Counted from the stretch's first letter, positions 1 to 8,555 are shown. The stretch is DNA of 64,000 nucleotides from Pseudoponticoccus marisrubri (GCF_001482405.1 NZ_LPXO01000007.1:129001-193000), one strand, 5' to 3'. The notes: generated by a model not told the origin, from the letters alone. Numbers and translations: made by a program.

Positions 1-805
1 CGGAGCCGCCGTAATACAATACGCCCACGAAGCCGATCCCGGACATCAGGTCAATCAGTCCCGGCAAGGAGGCCTGTCCGGCTGCGGAACGCGTTTCGGC
101 GCGAATCCGGGCACGGGTCAAGGCACGGTATTTCTCGGCCTGGTAGCGTTCCAGACCGTTCAGCTTGACCGGGACAATGCCATGAAAAACCTCGTTCAGC
201 CGGGTAGACAGGCGCGCCGCGATATCGCGCACTTCGCGCGCGTTGCCGCGCACGAACCGTTGCAACAGGACTGACGGGCCGACAAGCAGCGGCGCGCCCA
301 CCAGCGCCACCAGCGTCCAGCGCCAGTCTATGGACAGCGCAACGCCGAACAGTGAGACGAGAGCCACCACGTCACGCCCTGCCCCCGTGATCAACGTATT
401 CCAGACTTTCGCGATGGCGTTCACGTCACCCTCGACACGCTGGATCAGATAGCCAGGCCCGTGCTGCTGGTGAAACTCCTGGTCGAGCGACATCAGATGC
501 GTCAGCAGGTCGAGGCGGATATCACCCATGGACATCTGCGACACGCGCGTCAGCAGGACCTTTTGCACCACGCTGGCCACGGCCCGGGTCACGAAGATAC
601 CCAGCACCACCAGCCCGACCCAGACCAGCGCATCGCGATCACCGCCGACGAAGACCTGGTCGAACATGGGCTTCATCATGTAGCTGAGACCACCGAACAT
701 CGCGCCCTCTATGGCCATGAAGACCATGGCCAGCACCATCAGTCCGGCATAGCGCCGCAGGTAGCCACGCCAGAGCCAGGCAAAGAGCCTTGGCCGTTCG
801 CTCAT
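1..805 (-). CDS. ABC exporter, transmembrane domain (partial, 3' part beyond window)
   Basis: The visible 268 N-terminal residues are the membrane domain of a fused ABC exporter of the MsbA/lipid-exporter type. After a basic N-terminus come hydrophobic helices (about residues 18-40 and 58-85), then the conserved stretch SMGDIRLDLLTHLMSLDQEF and the coupling-helix region around QRVEGDVNAI. The ATP-binding domain would lie upstream of base 1 and is not seen. Its start codon overlaps the stop of the upstream phosphatase gene in an ATGA, so the two are probably co-transcribed and translationally coupled. The substrate is unknown; lipid or drug export are the family options. Confidence 0.85.
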   Translation of the reverse strand, partial: MSERPRLFAWLWRGYLRRYAGLMVLAMVFMAIEGAMFGGLSYMMKPMFDQVFVGGDRDALVWVGLVVLGIFVTRAVASVVQKVLLTRVSQMSMGDIRLDLLTHLMSLDQEFHQQHGPGYLIQRVEGDVNAIAKVWNTLITGAGRDVVALVSLFGVALSIDWRWTLVALVGAPLLVGPSVLLQRFVRGNAREVRDIAARLSTRLNEVFHGIVPVKLNGLERYQAEKYRALTRARIRAETRSAAGQASLPGLIDLMSGIGFVGVLYYGGS

Positions 806-1524
806 TCCTGGCTCCCTGCCATAAGGTCTCGCGCCACCTCAATCTCGGGCCGGCGCGCGTCCCATGCCGCCTGAATCGGCTTGGCGCGGTACTCGTTCCG
901 GATCCAGTCCTCGAACCCGATCTCGCCCAGCAAAAGCCGGGCCTCGTAGAGCCGAAGTACATAATCCTGCACGCCCGTCTTGGTGAAATCGAGATGGATA
1001 TACTTCAGCCCCAGCTGCGCCTTCGCCTCGGACACCGGGGCATTCTCGAAGACCAGCAGGTAGGTCGCGGCCACGAAGCCCGCGCGGTCGGCGCCGGACT
1101 TGCAATGAAACATCATCGGCTTCTCGGCCGCGCGCAGCGCGTCGATCACCGCCAGGATGCGCGAGCGCGGCGCCGCCTCGCGGGCCCAGAGCTTGGCATT
1201 GACGAGCGTCATGCCCAGCGCCTCGACGCTCTCCTTCTCGAAGAGGTAATGGGCGTGCTTGTCCTCGCCGCGCAGGTTGATCACCGTGCGGATGCCCATG
1301 GCGGCGTATTTCTCGAACCGGCGATGGGTGGGCTGGTTCGACCGCCACACGCCCGGCGCCACGGGCCAGAAATTGGTCCAGACGCTGCGCAGGAAGGCAT
1401 GGTCGAACAGGTTGTAATGCAGCAATGACCAGCGCCGCGCGGCCGGGTCGCTGATGTCCTTGCCGAAGGAATGCCGCAGACGCCGCTCGGCCGCGTCGAT
1501 CTTGCTCATCAGTTTCGCCAGCAT
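802..1524 (-). CDS. Tyrosine/dual-specificity protein phosphatase family protein
   Basis: 240 residues. The cysteine-phosphatase P-loop is clear: HCKSGADRAG with catalytic Cys141 and Arg147 (CX5R). The upstream segment VAPGVWRSNQPTHRRFEKYAAMG is typical of bacterial DSP-like phosphatases related to the family that dephosphorylates protein tyrosine or phosphoinositides. No signal peptide is evident, so it is probably cytoplasmic. A second Met at base 1509 (MSKIDAAERR) is an alternative start. It overlaps the downstream ABC exporter gene by 4 bases (ATGA), which suggests a two-gene operon. The physiological substrate is unknown. Confidence 0.8.
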   Translation of the reverse strand: MLAKLMSKIDAAERRLRHSFGKDISDPAARRWSLLHYNLFDHAFLRSVWTNFWPVAPGVWRSNQPTHRRFEKYAAMGIRTVINLRGEDKHAHYLFEKESVEALGMTLVNAKLWAREAAPRSRILAVIDALRAAEKPMMFHCKSGADRAGFVAATYLLVFENAPVSEAKAQLGLKYIHLDFTKTGVQDYVLRLYEARLLLGEIGFEDWIRNEYRAKPIQAAWDARRPEIEVARDLMAGSQE

Positions 1525-1668
1525 TCCCGGGGTCCCGTCATCTCAGGGGCGCGGTCTAGCGGCTGGGGCGTTCCCTGTCCAGCACAGCCACCGGCGCCTT
1601 GCCGCTTGCGGTGGCCGCCGGCACGGCTATCGTGGCGCGCAGACCGTTCCCGACCCGGAGAGACCCCG

Positions 1669-2910
1669 ATGACGCTTGCCAATGGCCGCCGCCACATGGC
1701 CCTGCCCGGCCCGTCCGTGATGCCCGACCGCGTGCTGCAGGCCATGCATCGCCCCGCCCCCGACATCTATGACGGCGAGCTGCACGAGATGGTGGCCGGC
1801 ATCCTGCCCGACCTGCGCGCGGTGGCCCGCACGCAGGGCCACGTTGCCATGTATATCGCCAACGGCCACGGCGCATGGGAGGCGGCGCTCGCCAACACCG
1901 TCGCCCCGGGCGGCCGCGTGCTGGTGCCCGCCACCGGGCGCTTCGGCCATGGCTGGGCCGAGATGGCGCGCGCCATGGGGATCGAGACCGAGCTGCTGGA
2001 CCACGGCCCCGGCACCCCCATCGACCCCGACCGCGTGCGCGCCGCCTTGGCGGCCGATGCGGGCGCGCGGATCAAGGCGGTGCTGGTCACCCATGTGGAC
2101 ACCGCCTCCTCGGTCCTGTCCGAGATCGCGCCCCTGCGCGCCGTGCTGGACGAGTTGGGCCACCCCGCCCTGCTGATGGTGGATTGCGTGGCCTCGCTGG
2201 CCTGCGACCGCTACGAGATGGATGCCTGGGGCGCCGACGTGACCGTCGCCGGCTCGCAGAAGGGTCTGATGGTGCCGCCCGGGCTGGGCTTCGTCTTCTT
2301 CAACGACCGCGCGCAGGCCGCCCGCAAGGCGCTGCCGCGGGTCAGCCGCTACTGGGACTGGGCGCCACGGGCCGAGCCCGAGATGTTCTACCAGTATTTC
2401 GGCGGCACCGCCCCGACCCACCATGTCTACGGGCTGCGCGAAGCGCTGAACATGATCGGCGAGGAAGGGATCGAGGCGGTCTGGGCCCGGCACGAGACGC
2501 TGGCCAAGGCGATCTGGAGCGCGGCCGAGACCTGGGGCGCCGAGGGCGCCTTCCGCCTGAACGTGCCCGACCCCGCGCATCGCTCGCGCGCGGTCACCGC
2601 CGCCCGGCTCGACCCGCCCGATGGCAAGCGGCTGCGCGATTGGTGCACCAACGTGGCGGGGGTCACGCTGGGCATCGGGCTGGGCATGGAGACGCCGGCC
2701 GATCCGCAGGCCTCCGGCGCCTTCCGCTTCGGCCATATGGGGCATCTGAACGCGCATATGGTGCTGGGCCTGCTGGGCACGGTCGAGGCCGGCCTCACCG
2801 CGCTGCACATCCCGCATGGCACGGGCGGCGTCTCCGCCGCCGCCGCGACCCTGGCACGCGAAACCGGCGGCACGGCCCCCACCGACATCCGGCAAAGCGT
2901 CTACGCCTGA
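1669..2910 (+). CDS. Class V PLP aminotransferase (serine/alanine-glyoxylate aminotransferase family)
   Basis: 413 residues, typical length for the family. It contains the PLP-binding sequence VTVAGSQKGLMVPPG with Schiff-base Lys198, the cofactor Asp in LLMVDCVASL, and the N-terminal ALPGPSVMPDRVLQAM block characteristic of alanine-glyoxylate/serine-glyoxylate aminotransferases. The ATG is preceded by GGAGAGACCCCG. The likely reaction is transamination of glyoxylate with serine or alanine, but the exact amino donor cannot be read. It is transcribed divergently from the phosphatase and followed by a duplicated tail-plus-hairpin repeat. Confidence 0.85.
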   Translation: MTLANGRRHMALPGPSVMPDRVLQAMHRPAPDIYDGELHEMVAGILPDLRAVARTQGHVAMYIANGHGAWEAALANTVAPGGRVLVPATGRFGHGWAEMARAMGIETELLDHGPGTPIDPDRVRAALAADAGARIKAVLVTHVDTASSVLSEIAPLRAVLDELGHPALLMVDCVASLACDRYEMDAWGADVTVAGSQKGLMVPPGLGFVFFNDRAQAARKALPRVSRYWDWAPRAEPEMFYQYFGGTAPTHHVYGLREALNMIGEEGIEAVWARHETLAKAIWSAAETWGAEGAFRLNVPDPAHRSRAVTAARLDPPDGKRLRDWCTNVAGVTLGIGLGMETPADPQASGAFRFGHMGHLNAHMVLGLLGTVEAGLTALHIPHGTGGVSAAAATLARETGGTAPTDIRQSVYA

Positions 2911-3157
2911 CCCCACGCCCCCGGTCTTTCATCTTTCCCGAAATACTCCGGGGGCGCCCGAAGGGCGGAGGCAGCGCCCCCTCCCCCGGCCCGCCACAGG
3001 CGCACACATCTCGGCCAAATTCACCGCAACAGCGCCACGGCGCCGACCGACATCCACCAAAGCACCGACGCCTTGACCGAACACGCCTTTCATCTTTCCG
3101 AAAATACTCCGGGGGGCCCGAAGGGCGGGGGCAGCGCCCCCTCCCCGGCCCGCCACG
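2875..3157 (+). repeat. Imperfect tandem duplication of the aminotransferase gene tail plus hairpin repeat
   Basis: Bases about 2875-2998 recur as about 3034-3157. The first copy contains the last codons of the aminotransferase (ending TDIRQSVYA); the second still reads TDIHQSTDA in one frame but lies outside the gene. Each copy then has TTTCATCTTTCC, AAATACTCC and a GC-rich hairpin. In copy 1 the stem is GGGGGCGC (2950-2957) with GCGCCCCC (2974-2981). The hairpins may terminate transcription, though no U-tract follows. A shortened third copy of the motif lies at 21839. Confidence 0.75.
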
Positions 3158-3169
3158 GACGCAACCGTC

Positions 3170-3361
3170 TCAGCCGCGCTTGCGCCGGCGTAGCCGCTCC
3201 AGCCGCGAGATCAGGTGGTTAAGCACTGCGGCCAGGATCAGCACCGGTCCGATCCCGAAGAGCGACCAGAGCGCGACGAAGATCCACAGCAGGTTCACGA
3301 ACAGCATCACGAGGCTGGCCTGCGTGTAATCCGCGACCCGTTTCGGATAGTGATCGTCCAT
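3170..3361 (-). CDS. Small membrane protein of unknown function
   Basis: 63 residues from the ATG preceded by GGAGGTGGGCAG; a longer frame starts at 3385 but lacks that ribosome site. The sequence MDDHYPKRVADYTQASLVML begins a protein with two hydrophobic segments (about residues 14-34 and 36-54) and an Arg/Lys-rich tail (RLERLRRRKRG). It is predicted to be an inner-membrane protein. It lies on the same strand upstream-side of the hairpin repeats and just downstream of no obvious partner. No family function is recognised. Confidence 0.65.
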   Translation of the reverse strand: MDDHYPKRVADYTQASLVMLFVNLLWIFVALWSLFGIGPVLILAAVLNHLISRLERLRRRKRG

Positions 3362-3456
3362 CTGCCCACCTCCGCCTGCGACCATCCGTCACGAAGGACA
3401 GTAGCGCGCCGAACGCGCCTGTCGCGTCAAATTCGCAGGCGTCGGCGGATTTTCCC

Positions 3457-4581
3457 TCAGCCGGCGCCTTTCAGCGCATCACGCGCCTCGGCCAGAGCCT
3501 GCGGCAGGGTCTCTTCCAGCACCGCCATGTCCTCGGGGCGCCCGGCGGTGATGCGGATGCAGCGATCCTGCGGCGCGACGAAGGGCATGCGGACAAAGAC
3601 CCCCTGCGCCACCAGCGCGGCCAGCACCGCGCGGGCATAGTCGCCATCCGCGCCGCAATCCACGGTGACGAAATTCGTGGCCGATGGCAGGGCGCGCAGG
3701 CCGTTTGCCTCGGCGATGCGGGCGATCTCGGCCTTGGACTGCGCCACCAGCCGCAGCACCTCGTCCAGCCATTCCTGGTCTTGCAGCGCGGCCAGCGCGC
3801 CGACCTGGGCCGGGCGGTTGATGCCGAAATGGTTGCGGATCTTGTCGAAGGCGCGGATCAGCCGCGGCGCGCCGAAGCCGTAGCCCAGCCGCGCGCCGGC
3901 CATGCCGTAGCCCTTCGAGAAGGTGCGCATGCGGATCAGCCTGGGGTCGTCCACCGGCAGGTCGGGGCTGGTGCCCTCGGGGGCGAACTCGACATAGGCC
4001 TCGTCCAGCACCAGCAGCGTGCCGTCGGGCAGGTCCTCCATCGCCGCCGCGATGGCGGCGCCGGAATGCCAGCTTCCCATCGGGTTGTCGGGGTTGGACA
4101 GGTAGACGATCTTGGCATCCACCTCGGCCGCCTTGGCAAAGAGCGCGGCGATATCCTCGTGATCGTTGCGATAGGGCACCTTGTGCAGCACGCCGCCATA
4201 GCCCGCCACGTGGTAGTTGAAGGTCGGGTAGGCCCCGTCCGAGGTCACCACCGCGTCGCCCGGCTCCACCAGCAGGCGCACCGTGTTGCCCAGAAGCCCG
4301 TCGATCCCCGAGCCCAGCACGATGTTCTCGGGCGTGCAGCGCAGCCGCGCGGCCAGCGCGTTCTTCAGGTCGTAATTCGTGGCATCGGCGTATTTCCAGA
4401 CCTCGGCCACCTCGTCCTGCATCGCCGCGATGGCGAAGGGGGACGGGCCGAAGACAGATTCGTTGGCGCCCAGCCGGGCGCGGAACCGCGCGCCTTTCTG
4501 GCGTTCCTGCACCTCGGGGCCCACGAAGGGCACGGTTTCGGGCAGCGCGGCGATCAGGTCGGGATAGCGGGGTCCGGTCAT
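3457..4581 (-). CDS. Class I/II PLP aminotransferase, HisC-like
   Basis: 374 residues. It shows the hallmark aminotransferase motifs: LGANESVFGPSP near the N-terminus, YLSNPDNPMG, the Asp/Tyr segment LVLDEAYVEF, and the Lys223 site RTFSKGYGMAGARLGYG. The fold type I organisation and the SNPDNP motif match histidinol-phosphate-type aminotransferases, but many such genes act on other amino acids. It is not in a his operon here, so I do not assign hisC. GTG at 4590 is a possible earlier start. The downstream neighbour is a small membrane protein. Confidence 0.85.
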   Translation of the reverse strand: MTGPRYPDLIAALPETVPFVGPEVQERQKGARFRARLGANESVFGPSPFAIAAMQDEVAEVWKYADATNYDLKNALAARLRCTPENIVLGSGIDGLLGNTVRLLVEPGDAVVTSDGAYPTFNYHVAGYGGVLHKVPYRNDHEDIAALFAKAAEVDAKIVYLSNPDNPMGSWHSGAAIAAAMEDLPDGTLLVLDEAYVEFAPEGTSPDLPVDDPRLIRMRTFSKGYGMAGARLGYGFGAPRLIRAFDKIRNHFGINRPAQVGALAALQDQEWLDEVLRLVAQSKAEIARIAEANGLRALPSATNFVTVDCGADGDYARAVLAALVAQGVFVRMPFVAPQDRCIRITAGRPEDMAVLEETLPQALAEARDALKGAG

Positions 4582-4620
4582 GGCGCGCACTATGGCGATG
4601 CGGCGCGGCGGTGCAAGGGG

Positions 4621-5298
4621 TCAGCGACGATAGGCGCGGGCCAACACCTCGGGATCGGTTCCGGTCAGGTAGCGCAGCAGGGTGACAAGGTTGCGCGCGC
4701 CGCGTCGCAGCCAGCCCTGCCTCTGGTATTTTGCGGCCGAGGTGACGGCGATGGCGGGCAGGCCGTGCAGGCGGCCCCGCAGCGCGCGGGCCAGGGCCAC
4801 GTCCTCCATCAGCGGGATGTCGGGATAGCCGCCCGCGGCCTCGTAGCTTTCCCGGTCGATCAGCAGCCCCTGGTCGCCATAGGGCAAGCCGAAGAGCCGC
4901 GCGCGCAGATTCGCCCAGCCCGCCACCAGCGCGGGCGCCGGGCCCGCGGCATCGAAACGCAGGCGGAAGTGATACGCCCCCGGCGTGGCCAGCGCGGCCA
5001 GCACTGCCGCGCTCCAACCCGGCGTCAGCCGCGTGTCGGCATGCAGCACCAGCAGCCAGCCGCCCTCGGCCGCGTCCACGCCGCGCCGCAGCTGCCCCCC
5101 GCGCGAGGCCGGGCCGGTTACGATGCGCGCGCCCGCCGCCTCGGCCAGCGCCAGCGTCGTATCACCTGATCCGCCATCGGTAATCACCAGCTCGCGGATC
5201 AGCCCCTCGCCCAGCCCCTCGGCCAGCGCCGACAGGCAGCCCGGCAGCTGGTCCGCCGCATTCAGCGTTGGGATGATGACGGAGATCGGAGCGCGCAT
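4621..5298 (-). CDS. Family 2 glycosyltransferase (TIGR04283-like)
   Basis: 225 residues. The N-terminus ISVIIPTLNAADQLPGCL and the acidic DGGSGDTT segment are the nucleotide-sugar binding elements of GT2 enzymes; LVLHADTRLTPGW is the DXD-equivalent HAD motif. DQGLLIDRESYEAAGGYPDIPLMEDVAL is the acceptor-side motif common to the short rSAM/arsenosugar-associated glycosyltransferase family. It is probably cytoplasmic or membrane-associated through the C-terminal basic end. The gene is divergent from ygfZ across 64 bases. The acceptor is unknown, and no arsenosugar partner gene is present nearby. Confidence 0.75.
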   Translation of the reverse strand: MRAPISVIIPTLNAADQLPGCLSALAEGLGEGLIRELVITDGGSGDTTLALAEAAGARIVTGPASRGGQLRRGVDAAEGGWLLVLHADTRLTPGWSAAVLAALATPGAYHFRLRFDAAGPAPALVAGWANLRARLFGLPYGDQGLLIDRESYEAAGGYPDIPLMEDVALARALRGRLHGLPAIAVTSAAKYQRQGWLRRGARNLVTLLRYLTGTDPEVLARAYRR

Positions 5299-5362
5299 GA
5301 CCGGGCCCTGTAACTTCGCGGCAGAGGCCTCTATATGACAGCACAGGCGATGAAGGAAAGCG

Positions 5363-6100
5363 ATGATGGCACATGACCGCACGGTGCTGCGGGTGACGGG
5401 CGCCGAGGCCGCGCCCTTCCTGCAGGACCTCGTGACCAATGACGTGGATCGGCTGAGCGACGGGCTTGTCTATGCCGCGCTGCTGACTGCGCAGGGCAAG
5501 TACCGGGCCGATTTCTTCCTCGTGCCCGATGGCGACGACATCCTGATCGACGTGGACGCGGCGCTGGCCGACGGGCTGGCCAAGGCGCTGGCCCTCTACA
5601 AGCTGCGCCGCAAGGTCGAGATCACGCCCACCGACCTGACCGTGACCCGCGGCACCGGGCCGGTGCCCGAGGGGGCCTTCGCCGATCCGCGCGATGCCTC
5701 CATGGGCTGGCGCGGCTATGCCGGGCAACCCGGCGACGACACCGATTTCGACGCGCGGCGCGTGGCGGCACTGGTGCCCGAAAGCGGGATCGAGCTGACG
5801 CCCGACACGTTCATCCTCGAAGCCGGATTCGAGCGTCTGAACGGCGTGGATTTCCGCAAGGGCTGCTATGTCGGGCAGGAGGTGACGGCGCGGATGAAGC
5901 ACAAGACCGAGCTGCGCAAGGGGCTGGCCCGCGTCGCGGTCGAGGGGGCCGCGCCGGTCGGCACACCGATCGAGTCGGACGGCAAGGCGGCCGGCACGCT
6001 GTTCACCCAGTCCGGCGGACAGGCAATCGCCTACCTGCGCTATGACCGCGCCGGGCCGGCGATGCAGGCCGGCGACGCCCGCGTGGCCTATACGCCATGA
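5363..6100 (+). CDS. ygfZ: Folate-binding protein YgfZ/GcvT-like, iron-sulfur protein maintenance
   Basis: 245 residues. The signature KGCYVGQEVTAR (near residue 170) is the invariant Cys-containing motif of the YgfZ/IBA57 family, which uses tetrahydrofolate to help assembly or repair of certain Fe-S enzymes. The N-terminal half (FLQDLVTNDV, LLTAQGKYRADFFL) matches the GcvT-like folate fold. Two ATGs lie in tandem at 5363 and 5366; AAGGAAAG fits the second slightly better. It overlaps the following kinase gene by ATGA, so translation is probably coupled. Confidence 0.9.
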   Translation: MMAHDRTVLRVTGAEAAPFLQDLVTNDVDRLSDGLVYAALLTAQGKYRADFFLVPDGDDILIDVDAALADGLAKALALYKLRRKVEITPTDLTVTRGTGPVPEGAFADPRDASMGWRGYAGQPGDDTDFDARRVAALVPESGIELTPDTFILEAGFERLNGVDFRKGCYVGQEVTARMKHKTELRKGLARVAVEGAAPVGTPIESDGKAAGTLFTQSGGQAIAYLRYDRAGPAMQAGDARVAYTP

Positions 6101-6900
6101 GCTGGCGCGACGAGATCGAGTCGGTCTTCGGCGCCCCCGTGGCCGGGGCGACGCAGGTGCAGGGCGGTGACCTGAGCGACCTTCTGCGCGTCACGCTGCA
6201 GACCGGCCGCGTGCTGGCCGTCAAGCGCGGGCCTTACGTGGGCACCGAGGCCCGCATGCTGCGCGCCATGGCGCTGGCGGGCGCGGCCGTTCCGGACGTG
6301 CTGCATAATGGCGGCAGGCTGCTCTGCCTCGAATGGCTGGACGAGACCGCGCCCGCCGGGGCCGAGGCCTGGGCGGCGCTCGGCACCGGGCTGCGGCGGA
6401 TGCATAACAGCCGCTCGGCGGACTACGGCTGGCCCGAGGATTACGCCTTTGGCGCGGTGGCGATCGAGAACGCGATGCTGCCCGACTGGCCCGGCTTCTG
6501 GGCCGAGCGGCGACTGGCCCCCTGCCTGCCCGCCCTGCCCGCGGATCTGGCGCGGCGGGTCGAGACGGTGATCGCCCGCCTGCCCGACCTGTTGCCCGCG
6601 CAGGTGGATGGCGCGCTGTTGCATGGCGATCTCTGGACCGGCAATGCGCTGTTCTCGGGCGAGGACGCCTACATGATCGACCCGGCCTGCTATCATGGCC
6701 ATTCCGAGGTCGACCTTGCCATGCTTGAGCTGTTCGGCCAGCCGCCCGACAGCTTCTGGCGCGCCTACGGGCCGCTGGAACAGGGGCGCGATGCGCGCGT
6801 GCCCCTCTACCAGCTCTGGCCTGCGCTGGTGCATGTGCGCCTGTTCGGGGCGGGCTATCACGGCATGGCCGCGGGGCTGCTGGACCGGCTGGGCGCCTGA
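6097..6900 (+). CDS. Fructosamine/ketosamine-3-kinase family protein
   Basis: 267 residues. It has the aminoglycoside-phosphotransferase-like catalytic loop LLHGDLWTGNALF and the metal-binding segment YMIDPACYHGHSEVDLAM typical of fructosamine kinases, which phosphorylate glycated amines so they decompose and deglycate protein. The N-terminal nucleotide lobe includes RVLAVKRGP and an Arg/Glu pair. It follows ygfZ with a 4-base overlap. Its last 43 bases overlap the 3' end of the convergent acetyltransferase gene. Confidence 0.85.
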   Translation: MSWRDEIESVFGAPVAGATQVQGGDLSDLLRVTLQTGRVLAVKRGPYVGTEARMLRAMALAGAAVPDVLHNGGRLLCLEWLDETAPAGAEAWAALGTGLRRMHNSRSADYGWPEDYAFGAVAIENAMLPDWPGFWAERRLAPCLPALPADLARRVETVIARLPDLLPAQVDGALLHGDLWTGNALFSGEDAYMIDPACYHGHSEVDLAMLELFGQPPDSFWRAYGPLEQGRDARVPLYQLWPALVHVRLFGAGYHGMAAGLLDRLGA

Positions 6901-7361
6901 AGCCGCTTCTCGAAGAGCTCGACGGCGGGGGCAGCCCCCGCCTGCCGCATCAGCCCGGCCGAGGATGCGTTGAACACGTGCACGCGGGCGATCCAGCCGG
7001 TGCAACCCGCCGCGAGGCTCTCTGCCTCGAACCGCGCCACCAGCCGCCCGGCCAAGCCGCGCCGCCGCCAGATCGGCTCCACATGCACATGGTCGAGCAC
7101 GGCAAGACGGCGGGGAGGCTCCAAAGCGCTGGCGGGCCGGTCCTCGATCCTCCACAGCAAGTAGCCGCGCGGCACCCCGTCCGTGACATAGAGCAGCGCC
7201 CGCGCGCCTTCGGCAAAGGCGGTCTCGAAGAACGCACGCAGCCCGGCCGCGTCGCCGCTGTCGTGGAACCGGTGCGGGACCTGCGTGGCATGCAGCGCGT
7301 TCAGCTCGCGCAGCATGGCGGCCAGCGCGGGGATGTCGTCCTGTGTGGCGGATCGGATCAT
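6858..7361 (-). CDS. GNAT family N-acetyltransferase
   Basis: 167 residues. The GNAT core is visible: N-terminal IRSATQDDIPALAAML, the central strand HVHVEPIWRRRGLAGRLV with the acetyl-CoA loop (RRRGLAG), and the C-terminal VFNASSAGLMRQAGA motif. The substrate is unknown. The ATG at 7361 sits immediately downstream of the efp terminator, and the apparent ribosome site GGAGG (8 bases upstream) forms the 3' arm of that terminator hairpin. The gene may therefore be expressed only on read-through from efp. It ends inside the convergent kinase gene. Confidence 0.8.
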   Translation of the reverse strand: MIRSATQDDIPALAAMLRELNALHATQVPHRFHDSGDAAGLRAFFETAFAEGARALLYVTDGVPRGYLLWRIEDRPASALEPPRRLAVLDHVHVEPIWRRRGLAGRLVARFEAESLAAGCTGWIARVHVFNASSAGLMRQAGAAPAVELFEKRLQAPSRSSSPAAMP

Positions 7362-7363
7362 GA

Positions 7364-7395
7364 AAAAGGCCTCCTGGCGTTGCGCCGGAGGCCTT
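7364..7395 (-). terminator. Rho-independent terminator of efp, overlapping the next gene's ribosome site
   Basis: Reading on the minus strand, AAGGCCTCC pairs with GGAGGCCTT across a 12-base loop, followed by a run of five T and then C-ATG, the start of the acetyltransferase. The 3' arm contains the Shine-Dalgarno sequence for that gene. Confidence 0.8.
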
Positions 7396-7453
7396 GTCAT
7401 CTGGTCATGTCGCTCGCCCGGCAGGTCGGGGGATTTGCGCGCGGGCCCCGAGG

Positions 7454-8017
7454 TCAGGCGCGCTCGGCATACTCCATGGTTTCGGTGTTCACGACGATGT
7501 CCTCGTCCTGCCCAACAAAGGGCGGCACGGTGATGCGCACGCCATTGTCCAGTACGGCGGGCTTGAAGCTGTTGGCCGCGGTCTGGCCCTTCACCACCGG
7601 CTCGGTCTCGGCGATCTTGCAGGTGACCTTCTGCGGCAGCGAGGCGTTCAGCGCCTCGTCCTCGTAGAACTCGACCTGGATCGTCATGCCGTCTTGCAGG
7701 AACGGGCGGCGGTCGCCGAGGATCTCGGCCGGCAGCTGCACCTGGTCGTAGGTCTCGGTGTCCATGAAGATGAGCAGTCCGGAATCCTCGTAGAGAAACT
7801 GCATGTCCTTCTGCTCGAGGCGCACGCGCTCGACCTTGTCGGCGCTGCGAAACCGCTCGTTCAGCTTGGAGCCGTTGCGCAGGTTGCGCAGCTCGACCTG
7901 TGCGAAGGCACCGCCCTTGCCGGGCTTGACGTGGTCCACCTTCACGGCCGCCCACAAGCCGTCATTATGCTCGAGCACGTTGCCGGGGCGGATCTCGTTA
8001 CCGTTGATCTTGGGCAT
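7454..8017 (-). CDS. efp: Elongation factor P
   Basis: 187 residues, the standard length. The N-terminal KOW-like domain carries [12 protein letters not shown] with the Lys at the conserved modified position, followed by the two OB domains (for example [14 protein letters not shown] and the C-terminal [22 protein letters not shown]). EF-P rescues ribosomes stalled at polyproline sequences by binding between the P and E sites. This fits a genome with strongly Pro-rich proteins such as the one at 17015-18265. No modification enzyme is seen nearby. Confidence 0.97.
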   Translation of the reverse strand: MPKINGNEIRPGNVLEHNDGLWAAVKVDHVKPGKGGAFAQVELRNLRNGSKLNERFRSADKVERVRLEQKDMQFLYEDSGLLIFMDTETYDQVQLPAEILGDRRPFLQDGMTIQVEFYEDEALNASLPQKVTCKIAETEPVVKGQTAANSFKPAVLDNGVRITVPPFVGQDEDIVVNTETMEYAERA

Positions 8018-8059
8018 GTGGCACTTCCGTGGCGAAAGGTTGATGAAACTCTGCCGGCT

Positions 8060-8088
8060 CCTATATATCGCGCGATGCCCCCGTGCAA
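8060..8088 (-). promoter_or_regulatory. Candidate sigma-70-type promoter for efp
   Basis: On the minus strand, TTGCAC (8083-8088) and TATAGG (8060-8065) are separated by 17 bases, about 45 bases upstream of the efp start. This is a match by eye only. Confidence 0.4.
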
Positions 8089-8123
8089 GACAACGATATC
8101 TCGTGTTGCAGGTGCAGCAAGAT

Positions 8124-8138
8124 ATGCGGAAACCGCAT
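8124..8138. promoter_or_regulatory. Perfect small palindrome ATGCGG-AAA-CCGCAT in the divergent efp intergenic region
   Basis: A 6-base inverted repeat with a 3-base centre lies midway between efp (minus) and the following plus-strand gene. It could be an operator or the foot of a leader hairpin for the plus-strand gene. No regulator is linked. Confidence 0.35.
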
Positions 8139-8234
8139 GGGTGCTATGCAATTTCGGGGTGTCCGAATCGAAGCGAATACGCCATAACCCGCGATACGCC
8201 GAGAAATACAAGAGCAATAATCGAAGGTCGAGAT

Positions 8235-8555
8235 ATGAAGGATTTCGTTGACGGCACAGCGTTCAATGCCGAACAGGGCAACCGTGCGCGCAAGTTGTTC
8301 GCTGCCGTTGTGCTGGCCGCTCTGGATGATGCCATTGCCGACGACAAGAAGTACGGCAACGGTCCGGAGCAGATCGCCCGCTGGGCCCGTTCGCGCGACG
8401 GGCGCGAAGTGCTGTCCTGCGCCGGCATCGACCCGAACGAGCGTGTCGTGTCGGGCCTGATGGAGTTCGTCTCCAAGGGTGTGCGGACCTCGGTCGCGCT
8501 GTCGCGCGAAGAGAGCGAGCGTCGCAACGCGGCGCAGCAGGCCGAAGCTGCCTGA
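8235..8555 (+). CDS. Conserved hypothetical protein (DUF6280-like)
   Basis: 106 residues, starting at the ATG in GAGATATGAAG. The sequence (MKDFVDGTAFNAEQGNRARK...ALDDAIADDKKYGNGPEQIA) is largely helical and soluble, without signal peptide or membrane segment. I recognise the pattern as a family well conserved in Rhodobacteraceae and known only as a domain of unknown function. Earlier in-frame codons exist but lack this conservation and a ribosome site. It is monocistronic: a strong terminator follows 40 bases after the stop. Confidence 0.8.
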   Translation: MKDFVDGTAFNAEQGNRARKLFAAVVLAALDDAIADDKKYGNGPEQIARWARSRDGREVLSCAGIDPNERVVSGLMEFVSKGVRTSVALSREESERRNAAQQAEAA

